A DNA stretch of 64,000 nt from Coxiellaceae bacterium (GTDB taxonomy: Bacteria; Pseudomonadota; Gammaproteobacteria; UBA9339), in NCBI GenBank assembly GCA_031263815.1, contig JAISFD010000016.1, forward strand, positions 1 to 64,000, in the 5' to 3' direction. Shown here one piece after another: positions 53,929 to 63,997 of this stretch. Within the stretch, counting starts at the first letter, position 1, and every line of letters starts with the position of its first letter. The position numbers were made by a program, and so were the translations under genes. Below the pieces are notes generated by a model that did no database searches, had not been told where the DNA came from, and saw nothing but the letters and a program-made list of their open reading frames with translations.

Positions 53929-54085
53929 TATATCAAAATTAAAGTGAATAATACTAAGCGTTAGTATTAACGTCAAATGCTTGCTAAGAATTTCTCTATA
54001 TTAGTTATAGTTCATAGATATTGCATTTTCTTTTTATATCTGTAAATAATATACTACTTTAATTTTTTAATTTGGGGGGAAGTAT

Positions 54086-54679
<594 letters not shown>

Positions 54680-54695
54680 TGAATAAGGTGAAGAT

Positions 54696-56021
54696 ATGCA
54701 AGTAGTTCGTGATGATTTATCTAATTTAGAACGTAAGCTTACTATTACAGTTGAGGCTCTAGAAATTACAAGTAAAGTTGAAGCTAAATTACGTAAGATT
54801 GCTGCTAAGGTTAAGATGCCTGGTTTTCGTCCTGGCAAAGTTCCATTTGATGTTGTTCAAAGAAACTATCGATCATCAGCTCATACCGAAGTTTTAGAAA
54901 ATATTATTAAGGATACTTATACTGCAGCTCTTCAGCAAGAAAAATTGAGTTTGGTTGGTTTACCTAAGATTGATATTATTTCTTCTAAATTAGGGGAGCC
55001 TTTGGTATATACAGCTATTTTAGAAATTTATCCAGAGGTTAAGTTAAATAATTTTAAGGAGATTAATGTTAAAAAGAGTGTAGCTCAAGTTACTGATGCT
55101 GATGTTGATGAGATGCTTGAGAAAATGCGTAAAGCCAATGTTACTTGGCAAGAGATAGTAGATGATAAATATAAATCTAAAGTGGGAGATCAGCTTACCA
55201 TTGATTTTACTATACAAACATTGAGCGATAATAAAACGGATGAGCCTAAGTTAGAAAAAGATGTAAAATTGGTATTAGGTGACGGTTCTATGTGGGGTGA
55301 TTTTGAGAAGGAGTTGTATGGTGTTAAGGTTGGGGAAGAGAAAAAATTTACTTTAGTAATGCCAGCGACCCATATAGAAAAAGATTTTGCGGGTAAGTCA
55401 GCAGTTTTTGTTGTAAAAATACATAAGATTTGCCAGCCAATACTACCTGATTTGAATGATGATTTTGCTTGCAAGATGCATATTAAAAATGGTGGGCTTG
55501 TAAAATTGAGAGAGGAGATTAGGAGTCGTATGGAACGTGAACTAAAAACTGTACTCCGTAGTTTATTCAAAGAGGCTATAATGGATAAATTATTAGAACA
55601 TAATCCTATTGAGGTGCCGAAAGTTTTAGTTGAATATGAGCTTAAGAGACGTGCTGATGAGTGGCATAAACGTTTTGCTGACTCTAAAAACAAGGTAGAG
55701 AAGACTCATGAATTTCCTCGCGCTGATTTCGAGCCACATGCTAAAAGAAGTGTTTCTTTGGAATTATTACTTCTTGCTGTAACTAAAGAGCATCAAATTG
55801 AAGTTGAAACTCAGGAAATATCTAAAAGAGTTGATGAATTAATGTCATCAGCATACTACGAAGATAAAGAGGAGATAGTTAATGAACTTCTTTCTAACCA
55901 ACAGTATTTAACACAAATAAAATCGATTTTGTTAGAGAAAAAAGTAGTTGACTATTTAGCTTCCCAAGTCAATGTGACTGAGAAAAGCATCAGTTATAAA
56001 GATGCTATGGCGAAGAAATAG
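54696..56021 (+). CDS. tig: Trigger factor
   Basis: LERKLTITVEALEITSKVEAKLRKIAAKVKMPGFRPGKVPFDVVQRNY; upstream of clpP. Confidence 0.97.
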   Translation: MQVVRDDLSNLERKLTITVEALEITSKVEAKLRKIAAKVKMPGFRPGKVPFDVVQRNYRSSAHTEVLENIIKDTYTAALQQEKLSLVGLPKIDIISSKLGEPLVYTAILEIYPEVKLNNFKEINVKKSVAQVTDADVDEMLEKMRKANVTWQEIVDDKYKSKVGDQLTIDFTIQTLSDNKTDEPKLEKDVKLVLGDGSMWGDFEKELYGVKVGEEKKFTLVMPATHIEKDFAGKSAVFVVKIHKICQPILPDLNDDFACKMHIKNGGLVKLREEIRSRMERELKTVLRSLFKEAIMDKLLEHNPIEVPKVLVEYELKRRADEWHKRFADSKNKVEKTHEFPRADFEPHAKRSVSLELLLLAVTKEHQIEVETQEISKRVDELMSSAYYEDKEEIVNELLSNQQYLTQIKSILLEKKVVDYLASQVNVTEKSISYKDAMAKK

Positions 56022-56060
56022 TGAGCCTTGCGTAAACCTATTAACTCTAGGAATACAATT

Positions 56061-56651
56061 ATGCTAAATCAAAATTTAATACCGATGGTAGTTGAGCAAA
56101 CTGCTCGAGGTGAAAGAGCATATGATATCTATTCGCGATTACTGAAAGAACGAGTTATATTTTTAGTAGGAGAGGTTGAGCCTCATATGGCTAATCTGAT
56201 TGTTGCTCAAATGCTTTTTTTAGAGGCTGAAAATCCTGATAAGGATATCTCGCTATATATTAATTCCCCTGGTGGTGCAGTTAGTGCAGGTCTTGCGATT
56301 TATGATACGATGCAGTTTGTTAAACCAAATATTAGCACCTTATGTGTTGGGCAAGCTTCTAGTGCTGCGGCGCTTTTGTTAGCAGCAGGTGTACATGGTA
56401 AAAGGTTTTGTTTACCTCATGCTACAGTTATGATTCATCAAGTTCTTGGTGGCTATCAAGGGCAAGCTAGCGATATTGAAATTCATGCTAAAGAGGCCTT
56501 GAGGGTCAATCAACAGGTGAATGAGATTCTTGCGCGTCATACGGGTAAATCTATTGCCCAGATTAGGAAGGATATAGATCGGGATAATTTTATGACTCCT
56601 AAAGATGCTATGGATTATGGAATCATTGATAACATCTTGGAAAAAAGATAG
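56061..56651 (+). CDS. clpP: ATP-dependent Clp protease proteolytic subunit
   Basis: [73 protein letters not shown]; internal ATG at 56061 likely start. Confidence 0.97.
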   Translation: MLNQNLIPMVVEQTARGERAYDIYSRLLKERVIFLVGEVEPHMANLIVAQMLFLEAENPDKDISLYINSPGGAVSAGLAIYDTMQFVKPNISTLCVGQASSAAALLLAAGVHGKRFCLPHATVMIHQVLGGYQGQASDIEIHAKEALRVNQQVNEILARHTGKSIAQIRKDIDRDNFMTPKDAMDYGIIDNILEKR

Positions 56652-56746
56652 ATTACATCGTAACATATTTTAAGAATTGCAAAGTAACATGCTATTTTGT
56701 TAGAATCTTTCTACTTTTTAATTTTTAAAAAATTTATGAGGGATTT

Positions 56747-57418
56747 ATGAGAACAAGTGATTTGGCGAAAAAAATGGCATTAGTTGGTAGTTTATTTGTG
56801 CTTATAACTCTAAACGGCTGTACTACTACCAATCCGTATACTGGGCAAACGGAAGTAAGCAAAACCGCGATTGGTACAGGAATTGGTGCAGTTGGAGGAG
56901 CTATAGCTGGACAGTTAATTGGAGGTAATACTGCGAGTACTTTAGTTGGGGCAGGTCTTGGTGCTGCAGTAGGAGGTATAACTGGTAATTATATGGATCG
57001 TCAAGATTCAGAACTCAGAGCCCAATTACAAGGTAGTGGAGTACAAGTTGTACGAGTTGGTAAAGATATTCGTTTAATTATGCCAGGAGATATAACTTTC
57101 GAAAATGATCGCGCAGAGATTAGATCAAATTTTTATAACACTTTAAATTCGGTGGCAATTGTTTTAAAGAAGTTCAATAGAACCACAATTAAAGTTGCGG
57201 GTTATGCTTCTAGTACTGGGCAAGCTATGCATAATCAAGAGTTATCAGAAAGACGAGCTCGTTCTGTAGCTGATTATTTAATCTCTCAACATATTGATCC
57301 TAATCGAGTTATGATTGTTGGTTATGGGGCACGTTATCCAATTGCTAATAATGCAACATTAGAGGGTCAAGCTCGTAATCGTAGAGTTGAGATAACTATT
57401 CATCAATTAGCGGGTTAG
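56747..57418 (+). CDS. OmpA-family lipoprotein with glycine-zipper domain
   Basis: Lipobox-like LITLNGC; GTGIGAVGGAIAGQLIGGNTASTLVGAGLGAAVGGITGNYMDRQ; OmpA C-term SERRARSVADYLISQHIDPNRVMIVGYGARYPIANN. Confidence 0.92.
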   Translation: MRTSDLAKKMALVGSLFVLITLNGCTTTNPYTGQTEVSKTAIGTGIGAVGGAIAGQLIGGNTASTLVGAGLGAAVGGITGNYMDRQDSELRAQLQGSGVQVVRVGKDIRLIMPGDITFENDRAEIRSNFYNTLNSVAIVLKKFNRTTIKVAGYASSTGQAMHNQELSERRARSVADYLISQHIDPNRVMIVGYGARYPIANNATLEGQARNRRVEITIHQLAG

Positions 57419-57449
57419 GAGTTAGGCAGTTATCAGGGAGTGATAATGT

Positions 57450-57557
57450 ATGACATTTCTTTTTTATGTTGGGGCTTTTTTAGTTGCGGTTTTTGCTTTG
57501 ATATTGATTCATGAACTTGGCCACTTTTTAGTGGTTAAGTTGTTTCATTCGCTGTGA
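57450..57557 (+). pseudogene. RseP-type site-2 protease, N-terminal fragment truncated by repeat copy 4
   Basis: MTFLFYVGAFLVAVFALILIHELGHFLVVKLFHSL*: first TM with the HExxH (HELGH) motif, then the repeat supplies HSL and TGA. Confidence 0.8.
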
Positions 57558-57776
57558 GCCAGGGAGAGCGAAGGAGAATAGTCTGCGGTAGCTGACGATT
57601 TTTAGCAGAACGGAGTGAGTGCTAAAAATCTATAGTGGGCGTTAAGTTAATGTAGCGTTTTTCAGCCGCAGGACGGCTGCGGTGTGCGAAGCACAACGAT
57701 GTGTCGCGGCCATGCGAACTGATTTTAGGGGTCACGATGGCCTAAAATCTATAGTGAGCATAGAGCGACATGCTTG
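57550..57776 (+). repeat. Dispersed modular hairpin repeat, copy 4 (longest form)
   Basis: cgctgtgagccagggagagcgaaggagaatagtctgcggtagctgacgatttttagcag...tgctaaaaatctatagtgggcgttaagttaatgtagcg...cttg; matches copies 1-3. Confidence 0.95.
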
Positions 57777-58389
57777 ATATGTTTACCATAACCTTAAGCT
57801 TTTTTAGTTGCTTCTTGAGGTTTTTTGGTGAGGTAAATTGAATAACTTGCATTCCTAAATTTTTGGCTGGTACCAGGTTTTCTGGTTTATCATCTACAAA
57901 TATACATTGCTTAGGATCTAATTTATTACGTTCCAAAAGAATCTGATAAATTTTCAATTCTGGTTTTATGGCTTTTTCTACACCTGAAACTACAATATCT
58001 TTAAAATATTCGAAAAACTTGTAGTTATAGCGTACATGGGTAAAAAATACTTCCGCTGAGAAATTAGTTAATGCGTAAAGAGGATAATTTTGAGTATGTA
58101 GTGATTCTAATATTTTAACAGTATCATCAATGGTCCCACCAATCATATCGAGCCATTTAGTTTGCCAAAGATGGATAGGTTGATGGTAATGAGGAAGTTT
58201 ATTAGATAATTCTGTCAAAGCTTCTAGGTACGAATGATCCCGGTCAGTTTTTTCATTAATTTTATGGATAGCAGTTTCTTGATAGAAACGTTGCATTTTA
58301 GCTAAGTCACCACCAAAGTATTTGGTGTATACTCTGTCTGGATTCCAGTCAATTAGAACACCACCAAGATCAAAGATTACATTTTTCAT
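57742..58389 (-). CDS. HAD-superfamily hydrolase, C-terminus encoded by repeat copy 4
   Basis: MKNVIFDLGGVLIDWNP, ALTNFSAE, KPELKIYQILLERN, CIFVDDKPENLVPAKNLGM. Confidence 0.9.
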   Translation of the reverse strand: MKNVIFDLGGVLIDWNPDRVYTKYFGGDLAKMQRFYQETAIHKINEKTDRDHSYLEALTELSNKLPHYHQPIHLWQTKWLDMIGGTIDDTVKILESLHTQNYPLYALTNFSAEVFFTHVRYNYKFFEYFKDIVVSGVEKAIKPELKIYQILLERNKLDPKQCIFVDDKPENLVPAKNLGMQVIQFTSPKNLKKQLKKLKVMVNISSMSLYAHYRF

Positions 58390-58399
58390 AGTTAATTAC

Positions 58400-59290
58400 C
58401 TAGATGCTTTGCCAAGCGAGTTTACCCGACCGACCGTCAATCTCTTTTTGGGTCATTTCACAATAGAGATAATCGCCGCGTGATGCAATCTCACTTAGGT
58501 TTTTAAATTGTACACAATGCTCTTTAAATGTTAGTAATAAAGAGCAAAACCAGTCAAGATATTGCATTCCTTCAAGTTCAGCATGAACAGTTAATACATT
58601 TATAGTACCATTTTTTAGAAATGATAGATAGAGATGGATTAAGTTATCTAAAGGGTATTCTGGTCGACCTAAAAGTTCATCTAAAGTAGGAAGAGTGGTG
58701 GGTATTTGTAAGGTTTTATAAATTTTTTCTCCAACTTTAGGATAGTATGGTGATACACCCCTAGTGTCACTAGCGTATTTTAAATTTGCTTTGTCATATA
58801 CCGCTAAGGTCTTCTCATTGGCTTGCCAACCTGGAGCTGCAGCTGTAATAAGATACATTCCAAATATCCGGTAAAATTCATCTAAACCTTTTTGAAATAG
58901 GTTCATGATTTCTTCTTCAGACATTTTAGTTATACCGTCTTGCCACTTCTGATGGTCATAGGCATGAATCCCTACTTCAAAACCTTGTTCTTTAATTGAA
59001 CGTAGAAGTTTTTCATGTTTTTTGCCAATAAGAGGGCCTGGTAATAATACTCCATTTAGTAGAGTGCGGATCCCGTATGTAGTAATAACATTGGTGCGAG
59101 AGGCTTTTTTAACAAAACCTTTACGAAAAATTCTTTTAATAGCACGTCCGGTGTTATCCGGCCCTAAAGATAAATAAAAAGTTGCTGGGATTTGTAACTT
59201 TGTTAGTAGAGTTAAAAGATTAGGAATACCAACTCTAGTTCCTCGCTCTGTGTCTACATCGATTTTTATTGCGAGACTTGGTGTTGTCAT
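58400..59290 (-). CDS. arnD: Polysaccharide deacetylase ArnD (deformylase)
   Basis: AIKIDVDTERGTRVGIPNLL...FEVGIHAYDHQKWQD...APGWQAN; arn operon context. Confidence 0.92.
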   Translation of the reverse strand: MTTPSLAIKIDVDTERGTRVGIPNLLTLLTKLQIPATFYLSLGPDNTGRAIKRIFRKGFVKKASRTNVITTYGIRTLLNGVLLPGPLIGKKHEKLLRSIKEQGFEVGIHAYDHQKWQDGITKMSEEEIMNLFQKGLDEFYRIFGMYLITAAAPGWQANEKTLAVYDKANLKYASDTRGVSPYYPKVGEKIYKTLQIPTTLPTLDELLGRPEYPLDNLIHLYLSFLKNGTINVLTVHAELEGMQYLDWFCSLLLTFKEHCVQFKNLSEIASRGDYLYCEMTQKEIDGRSGKLAWQSI

Positions 59291-59314
59291 GTTTTTCAGA
59301 TTTTTTATAGTAAT

Positions 59315-60322
59315 CTATCTTAAATAATAATCTACAGTCTTTTTCAAAGCCATGTCCAAGCTGGTTTTGGGTTGCCAACCTAATAAATGATGTGCTCTTT
59401 TAATTGATGGTATTCGTACGTTCATATCTTGATACCCACTACCATAATAAGTTTTTGCTGTTGTGCTGATAATTTTAATTTTTTTTGCCTTGCCTTTAGG
59501 GCATTTTTTAGCAAATTCTACAATTTTCTGAGCTATCTCAGCGATAGATGCGTTGTTTTTAGGATTACCAATATTAATTATCTTATTGTCAGTACGATCA
59601 TCTTTATTTTCGATGATTCTCAGTAAAGCATCAATGGCATCATCGATGTAGATGAAACACCGTTTTTGTTTACCTCCATCAACTAATTGTAAATCTTTAC
59701 CATAATAAATATTACTAATAAATTGAGTAATGACTCGCACGCCACCAGGTGGTAAATTATGAATATCATCTTGAGTTGGTCCGATCCAATTAAAAGGTCG
59801 AAAAAGGATGTATTTTAGTCCATTGTGTTTCCCATATGCATAAATTATTCGGTCCATTAGCTGTTTGGAACAAGAATAAATCCATCGTTCTTTATTGATT
59901 GGTCCTTGCATAAATGGGCTTGTTTCTTCATCAAATTCTTTATCAGGACTCATGCCGTAAACTTCAGAAGTAGAAGGGAATATTAGTCTTTTCTTAAATT
60001 GGACGCATTGTCGTACTAACGGTAAATTGGCTTCAAAATCGAGTTCAAATATGCGTAGAGGATCGGTAACATAAGTAGCGGGAGTAGCAATTGCAACCAG
60101 AGGCAGTATTACATCACATTTTTTAATATGATAAGTAATCCATTCCTTATTGATGGTGATATCCCCTTCAGTAAAATGTAAGCGGCCATTTTTTATACTA
60201 TGATCTAATTTGTTGGTGGCTAGATCCATACCATAAATTTCCCAATCGGTGGAGTTTAAGATTTTTTTAGTGAGTTGATTACCGATAAACCCATTAATGC
60301 CAAGTATGAGTATCTTTTTCAT
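59315..60322 (-). CDS. arnA: UDP-glucuronate oxidative decarboxylase domain of ArnA (no formyltransferase domain)
   Basis: KILILGINGFIGNQLTKKIL, STSEVYGM, ERWIYSCSKQLMDRIIYAYG, RPFNWIGP; 335 aa only. Confidence 0.87.
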   Translation of the reverse strand: MKKILILGINGFIGNQLTKKILNSTDWEIYGMDLATNKLDHSIKNGRLHFTEGDITINKEWITYHIKKCDVILPLVAIATPATYVTDPLRIFELDFEANLPLVRQCVQFKKRLIFPSTSEVYGMSPDKEFDEETSPFMQGPINKERWIYSCSKQLMDRIIYAYGKHNGLKYILFRPFNWIGPTQDDIHNLPPGGVRVITQFISNIYYGKDLQLVDGGKQKRCFIYIDDAIDALLRIIENKDDRTDNKIINIGNPKNNASIAEIAQKIVEFAKKCPKGKAKKIKIISTTAKTYYGSGYQDMNVRIPSIKRAHHLLGWQPKTSLDMALKKTVDYYLR

Positions 60323-61259
60323 CTAGTTGTACTCCTAATACTTTTTTTATCGAAAAACGGGGACGATGTTGCACTTCTTTATAAATACGACCGACGTATT
60401 CTCCCATAATTCCTAAACCTATTAAGACCACTCCTATTAGGAAAAATGCGATAGCGAATAGAGTAAACACTCCTTGTACTTCTGGACCGATGATTAGACG
60501 GCGTATAAATAGAAAGATTACAAATAAAATACTCAAGAAAGCTATGCTGAAACCTACAATAGTGAATATTTGCAATGGTACTAATGAGTAACCGGTCATT
60601 AAATCGAAATTTAGCCTAATTAGGCCGTATAAACTGTATTTAGATTTACCAACGACACGAGCTTCATGATCAACTTTAATTTCGGCGGGGTTGGTAGCGT
60701 GTGAATAAGCTAATGCTGGAATAAAAATAGAGGATTCATCGTGTGCTACGATAAGATCGATGATACTACGATTATAAGCACGTAACATACAGCCATGATC
60801 AGTCATATCAATATGCGTAGTAAGTGCTCTAATTTTATTTATAATAATTGAGATATTGCGACGAAACCAACTATCTTTACGTTCGTATAAGCGAATACCA
60901 CTTACTAAATCATGACCTTTGTCGATTAGCTCTAACAATTTTGGAATCTCTTCTGGTGGATTTTGAAGATCGGCATCCAAGGTTACGATAATTTCTCCTT
61001 GGGACGATTCAAAACCAGCCATTATAGCCATATGTTGACCAAAATTACGACTAAAGGTGATAATACGCACTTTATCGAGGTATAAGCGATATAAATCTTC
61101 TAAGATTACTTCGGAGTTGTCTTTACTGCCATCATTAATAAATATTATCTCATAGGTTTTGCCTAGTTTGTCTAAAGTTGTAGCTAAACGGGAGAAAAGA
61201 GGTTGGAGATTTTTGGCTTCATTGTATACTGGGATTACTATACTTAAATATGGCTTCAT
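60294..61259 (-). CDS. arnC: Undecaprenyl-phosphate L-Ara4FN transferase ArnC
   Basis: LSIVIPVYNEAKNLQPLF, INDGSKDNSEVIL, LDADLQNPPEEIPKL, two C-terminal TM. Confidence 0.93.
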   Translation of the reverse strand: MKPYLSIVIPVYNEAKNLQPLFSRLATTLDKLGKTYEIIFINDGSKDNSEVILEDLYRLYLDKVRIITFSRNFGQHMAIMAGFESSQGEIIVTLDADLQNPPEEIPKLLELIDKGHDLVSGIRLYERKDSWFRRNISIIINKIRALTTHIDMTDHGCMLRAYNRSIIDLIVAHDESSIFIPALAYSHATNPAEIKVDHEARVVGKSKYSLYGLIRLNFDLMTGYSLVPLQIFTIVGFSIAFLSILFVIFLFIRRLIIGPEVQGVFTLFAIAFFLIGVVLIGLGIMGEYVGRIYKEVQHRPRFSIKKVLGVQLDEKDTHTWH

Positions 61260-61299
61260 ATATGTTATGTTTATAGAGATGCTTTATTGTATTATAATA

Positions 61300-62472
61300 T
61301 TATCTTTTTTTAAAAACCTTTTTCATAGCCTCAATGGTTCGATCTTGATCATTAATTGTCATCGTAGTAAAAAGTGGTAACGATACAATGCGATTGGATA
61401 TGGTTTCAGCGTTAGGAAATTGTCCCTTTTTGTAACCCAAGGTGTTTTGGTAATAGGTATATAAATGAGCGGCGTGATGATGATAACCGGTTCCAATATT
61501 GTATTCTTTCATTCGCTCCATAAAAGTATCACGACTCATATTAGCTATTTCTGGATTAATTAATGGAGCATAAATATACCATGAGACGCAACATTGATAG
61601 TTAGGAAGTTGTGGCAAAGTTAATTCAGGCCAATCAGTCAATATTTCATTATAACGATCAACTAGTTTTTGACGTTTAGTGATAAAATTTTCTAATTCTT
61701 TTAACTGGTGAATTCCAATTGCGGCTTGAAGATCCATCATATTGTATTTATGACCTGGTTGGATCACATCATAATGTTGCGTACCTTCTTTCCCATATCG
61801 ATTCCAGGCTTCGCGATCGATACCATGAAATCGTTGAACACTAATTTTTTTTGTTAACTCTTCATCTCTGGTTGCAAGACAACCACCTTCACCAGTAGTC
61901 ATGACTTTATTAGGATGAAAGCTGAATACTTGGGTATCTCCGAAGCTACCAAGGATTTTTCCTTGGTAATGTGAACCCATAGCATGAGCACAATCTTCAA
62001 GCACTCGTAAATTGTATTTTTTTGCTATTTTGTATATGAGATCTAGATCAACCGGAACACCTGCAAAATGTACTGGCAAAATTGCTTTAGTATTTTTAGT
62101 TATCTTAGCTTCTATTTTAGTGACATCAATATTGCGGGTTTTTAGATCAACATCTACTAACACTGGTTTAGCACCAGTATGAATGATAGTATTAAGACTA
62201 GCAATGAAAGTCATAGGGGTGGTGATCACTTCATCTTGTGCTTTTAAACCAAAACATTTTAAGGCTAAGTGTAATCCAGAAGTAGCAGAATTTAAGGCAA
62301 GTATATATGGAGCTTTTAAATATTGTTTTAGATCCTCTTCAAAATGTTTCACTCTTGGTCCAGTGGCTAACCAGCCAGATCTAAGGCAAGAAACTACCTC
62401 GTCTATAGTTTCTTGATTGATATCTGGCGTACAAAATTTTAGAAATTCGTCGTTCATATTAGAATTCTGCAA
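61300..62472 (-). CDS. arnB: UDP-L-Ara4O aminotransferase ArnB
   Basis: DegT/DnrJ-type: VLEDCAHAMGSHYQGKILGSFGDTQVFSFHPNKVMTTGEGGCLATRD. Confidence 0.93.
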   Translation of the reverse strand: MQNSNMNDEFLKFCTPDINQETIDEVVSCLRSGWLATGPRVKHFEEDLKQYLKAPYILALNSATSGLHLALKCFGLKAQDEVITTPMTFIASLNTIIHTGAKPVLVDVDLKTRNIDVTKIEAKITKNTKAILPVHFAGVPVDLDLIYKIAKKYNLRVLEDCAHAMGSHYQGKILGSFGDTQVFSFHPNKVMTTGEGGCLATRDEELTKKISVQRFHGIDREAWNRYGKEGTQHYDVIQPGHKYNMMDLQAAIGIHQLKELENFITKRQKLVDRYNEILTDWPELTLPQLPNYQCCVSWYIYAPLINPEIANMSRDTFMERMKEYNIGTGYHHHAAHLYTYYQNTLGYKKGQFPNAETISNRIVSLPLFTTMTINDQDRTIEAMKKVFKKR

Positions 62473-62524
62473 TTAGTCAAACATCATGGTATAGTACTAA
62501 AAGAGTTTATGATACTTATTTTAA

Positions 62525-62899
62525 TTAGTGTTTTGCTACCATGTATACGCCGATAAGAATTACGAGAATGCCAGTTATTCTTAATGGAGTTAAATCTTCA
62601 CTCCACAGATAATAAGCTGCTATGGTACTTGTAATGTAGCCAAGACTTGACATGGGATAAGCGATACTTACAGGTGCACGCGAAAGCACCATCAGCCAAG
62701 TGAGTGCACTAATCAGATAAATAAATAAGCCTGATACAATCCATGGTGAAAGAATCGCTTTTATTATAATAGGTATGAGATTATCCCAGGTAAAGCTGAA
62801 GGTACCTATTTGGATCATACCAGCTTTTAATGCAAGTTGAGCAATGGTATTCAACAATACTGTTAAAATAATTAAAAATAAGACCGCAGGATTTATCAT
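62525..62899 (-). CDS. SMR/EmrE-like flippase subunit (ArnE/ArnF-like)
   Basis: Four TM, LSRAPVSIAYPMSSLGYITSTIAAYYLWSEDLTPLRITGILVILIGVYMV; in arn cluster. Confidence 0.82.
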   Translation of the reverse strand: MINPAVLFLIILTVLLNTIAQLALKAGMIQIGTFSFTWDNLIPIIIKAILSPWIVSGLFIYLISALTWLMVLSRAPVSIAYPMSSLGYITSTIAAYYLWSEDLTPLRITGILVILIGVYMVAKH

Positions 62900-62923
62900 A
62901 AATACCTCTTGTTTTTTTTGAAT

Positions 62924-63997
62924 TTATTTTGTATTTACAACTAATACTCTACCCCGAAGTTTGGCTATTATTCTCATTTTATCTGGTGCAAACGATAAAA
63001 GATTACGATAATTAGCTTCATCGGTTATTAAGTAGGTAATACGGTTACTTTGCCATCTTTCCCAAAACGTTTTTGGATCGATTATCCATGCGCTAGCATC
63101 TTGATGTCGTATGCCAAAGCTTAATTCTCCGTGATAATCTACAACTGTGACAATACGTTGTAAATAAAACGGCAACTCTTGATAGTACGCACCGTAACAA
63201 ATGACCTCATTATCTGGAGTTAATTTTTGTTGCAAGATAGTAATAAGTGGTTTAATTGATTGTTTGTTAATAGTCGTCATGATTGGGCTAAAATAAAGCC
63301 ACAATGCTGCTGTTGCTATGATTAGAGTAATACATCCAGTGGCAGTTCCGTGTTTATGATAGGTAGTTATAGTTACTACTGTATTTAAAATCATAATTAT
63401 GCTAGCTAGATATAAATTTTGTTTGGTAATTGCCTGTTCATTGAAGTCAAGGATAAAAGTTGCAGCAAAAGCGCCAATGACTAGTATAATGTTTAATATT
63501 AATAAAGTGTAAAATCCAATATTAATTGATCTCGTTTCAAAGCTTTGCCAGTGAGCAGCGAAGAAATTGCCTAATAGTATCGCGGTTGGTGTGAACATTG
63601 GTAGAATATATGGTATTAATTTTGAGTTAGAGAAAGTATAAAAAATATAGATAATAACTATCCAGAGAAATAAAAAAATTGTGGTTTGGGATTGTCTTAA
63701 CTCATGCCAATGTTTGGGGAAATTATAAATTATTGCTTGAGGTAAAAATATTGTCCAGGGATATAAACCTGCTAATGTTGTTATGGGTAAAAACCACCAT
63801 TTTTGAGTGCGATCTGCATACTCCGTAAAGTAGCGTAAAAAGTGTTGTTCAAAGAAGTAGAAGCGGAAAAACTCTGGATTTTTTAGCTGGACTAAGATGT
63901 GCCATGGTAAAGCAATTAAAAGAAAAATAAAGCTACCACTGAAAATATGATATGTTTTTAAATTATGCCATTCTCCATAAACAGTAAGCCAAACCAT
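62924..63997 (-). CDS. arnT: Lipid A L-Ara4N transferase ArnT, C-terminal part (continues past window)
   Basis: PMT-like multi-TM: LPWHILVQLKNPEFFRFYFFEQHFLRYFTEYADRTQKWWFLPITTLAGLYPWTIFLP. Confidence 0.88.
   Translation of the reverse strand: MVWLTVYGEWHNLKTYHIFSGSFIFLLIALPWHILVQLKNPEFFRFYFFEQHFLRYFTEYADRTQKWWFLPITTLAGLYPWTIFLPQAIIYNFPKHWHELRQSQTTIFLFLWIVIIYIFYTFSNSKLIPYILPMFTPTAILLGNFFAAHWQSFETRSINIGFYTLLILNIILVIGAFAATFILDFNEQAITKQNLYLASIIMILNTVVTITTYHKHGTATGCITLIIATAALWLYFSPIMTTINKQSIKPLITILQQKLTPDNEVICYGAYYQELPFYLQRIVTVVDYHGELSFGIRHQDASAWIIDPKTFWERWQSNRITYLITDEANYRNLLSFAPDKMRIIAKLRGRVLVVNTK

Noticed and set aside
55190-55693. 167-aa minus-strand ORF inside tig
   Set aside because: Shadow ORF of a confident coding sequence; Ser/Phe-rich antisense composition.
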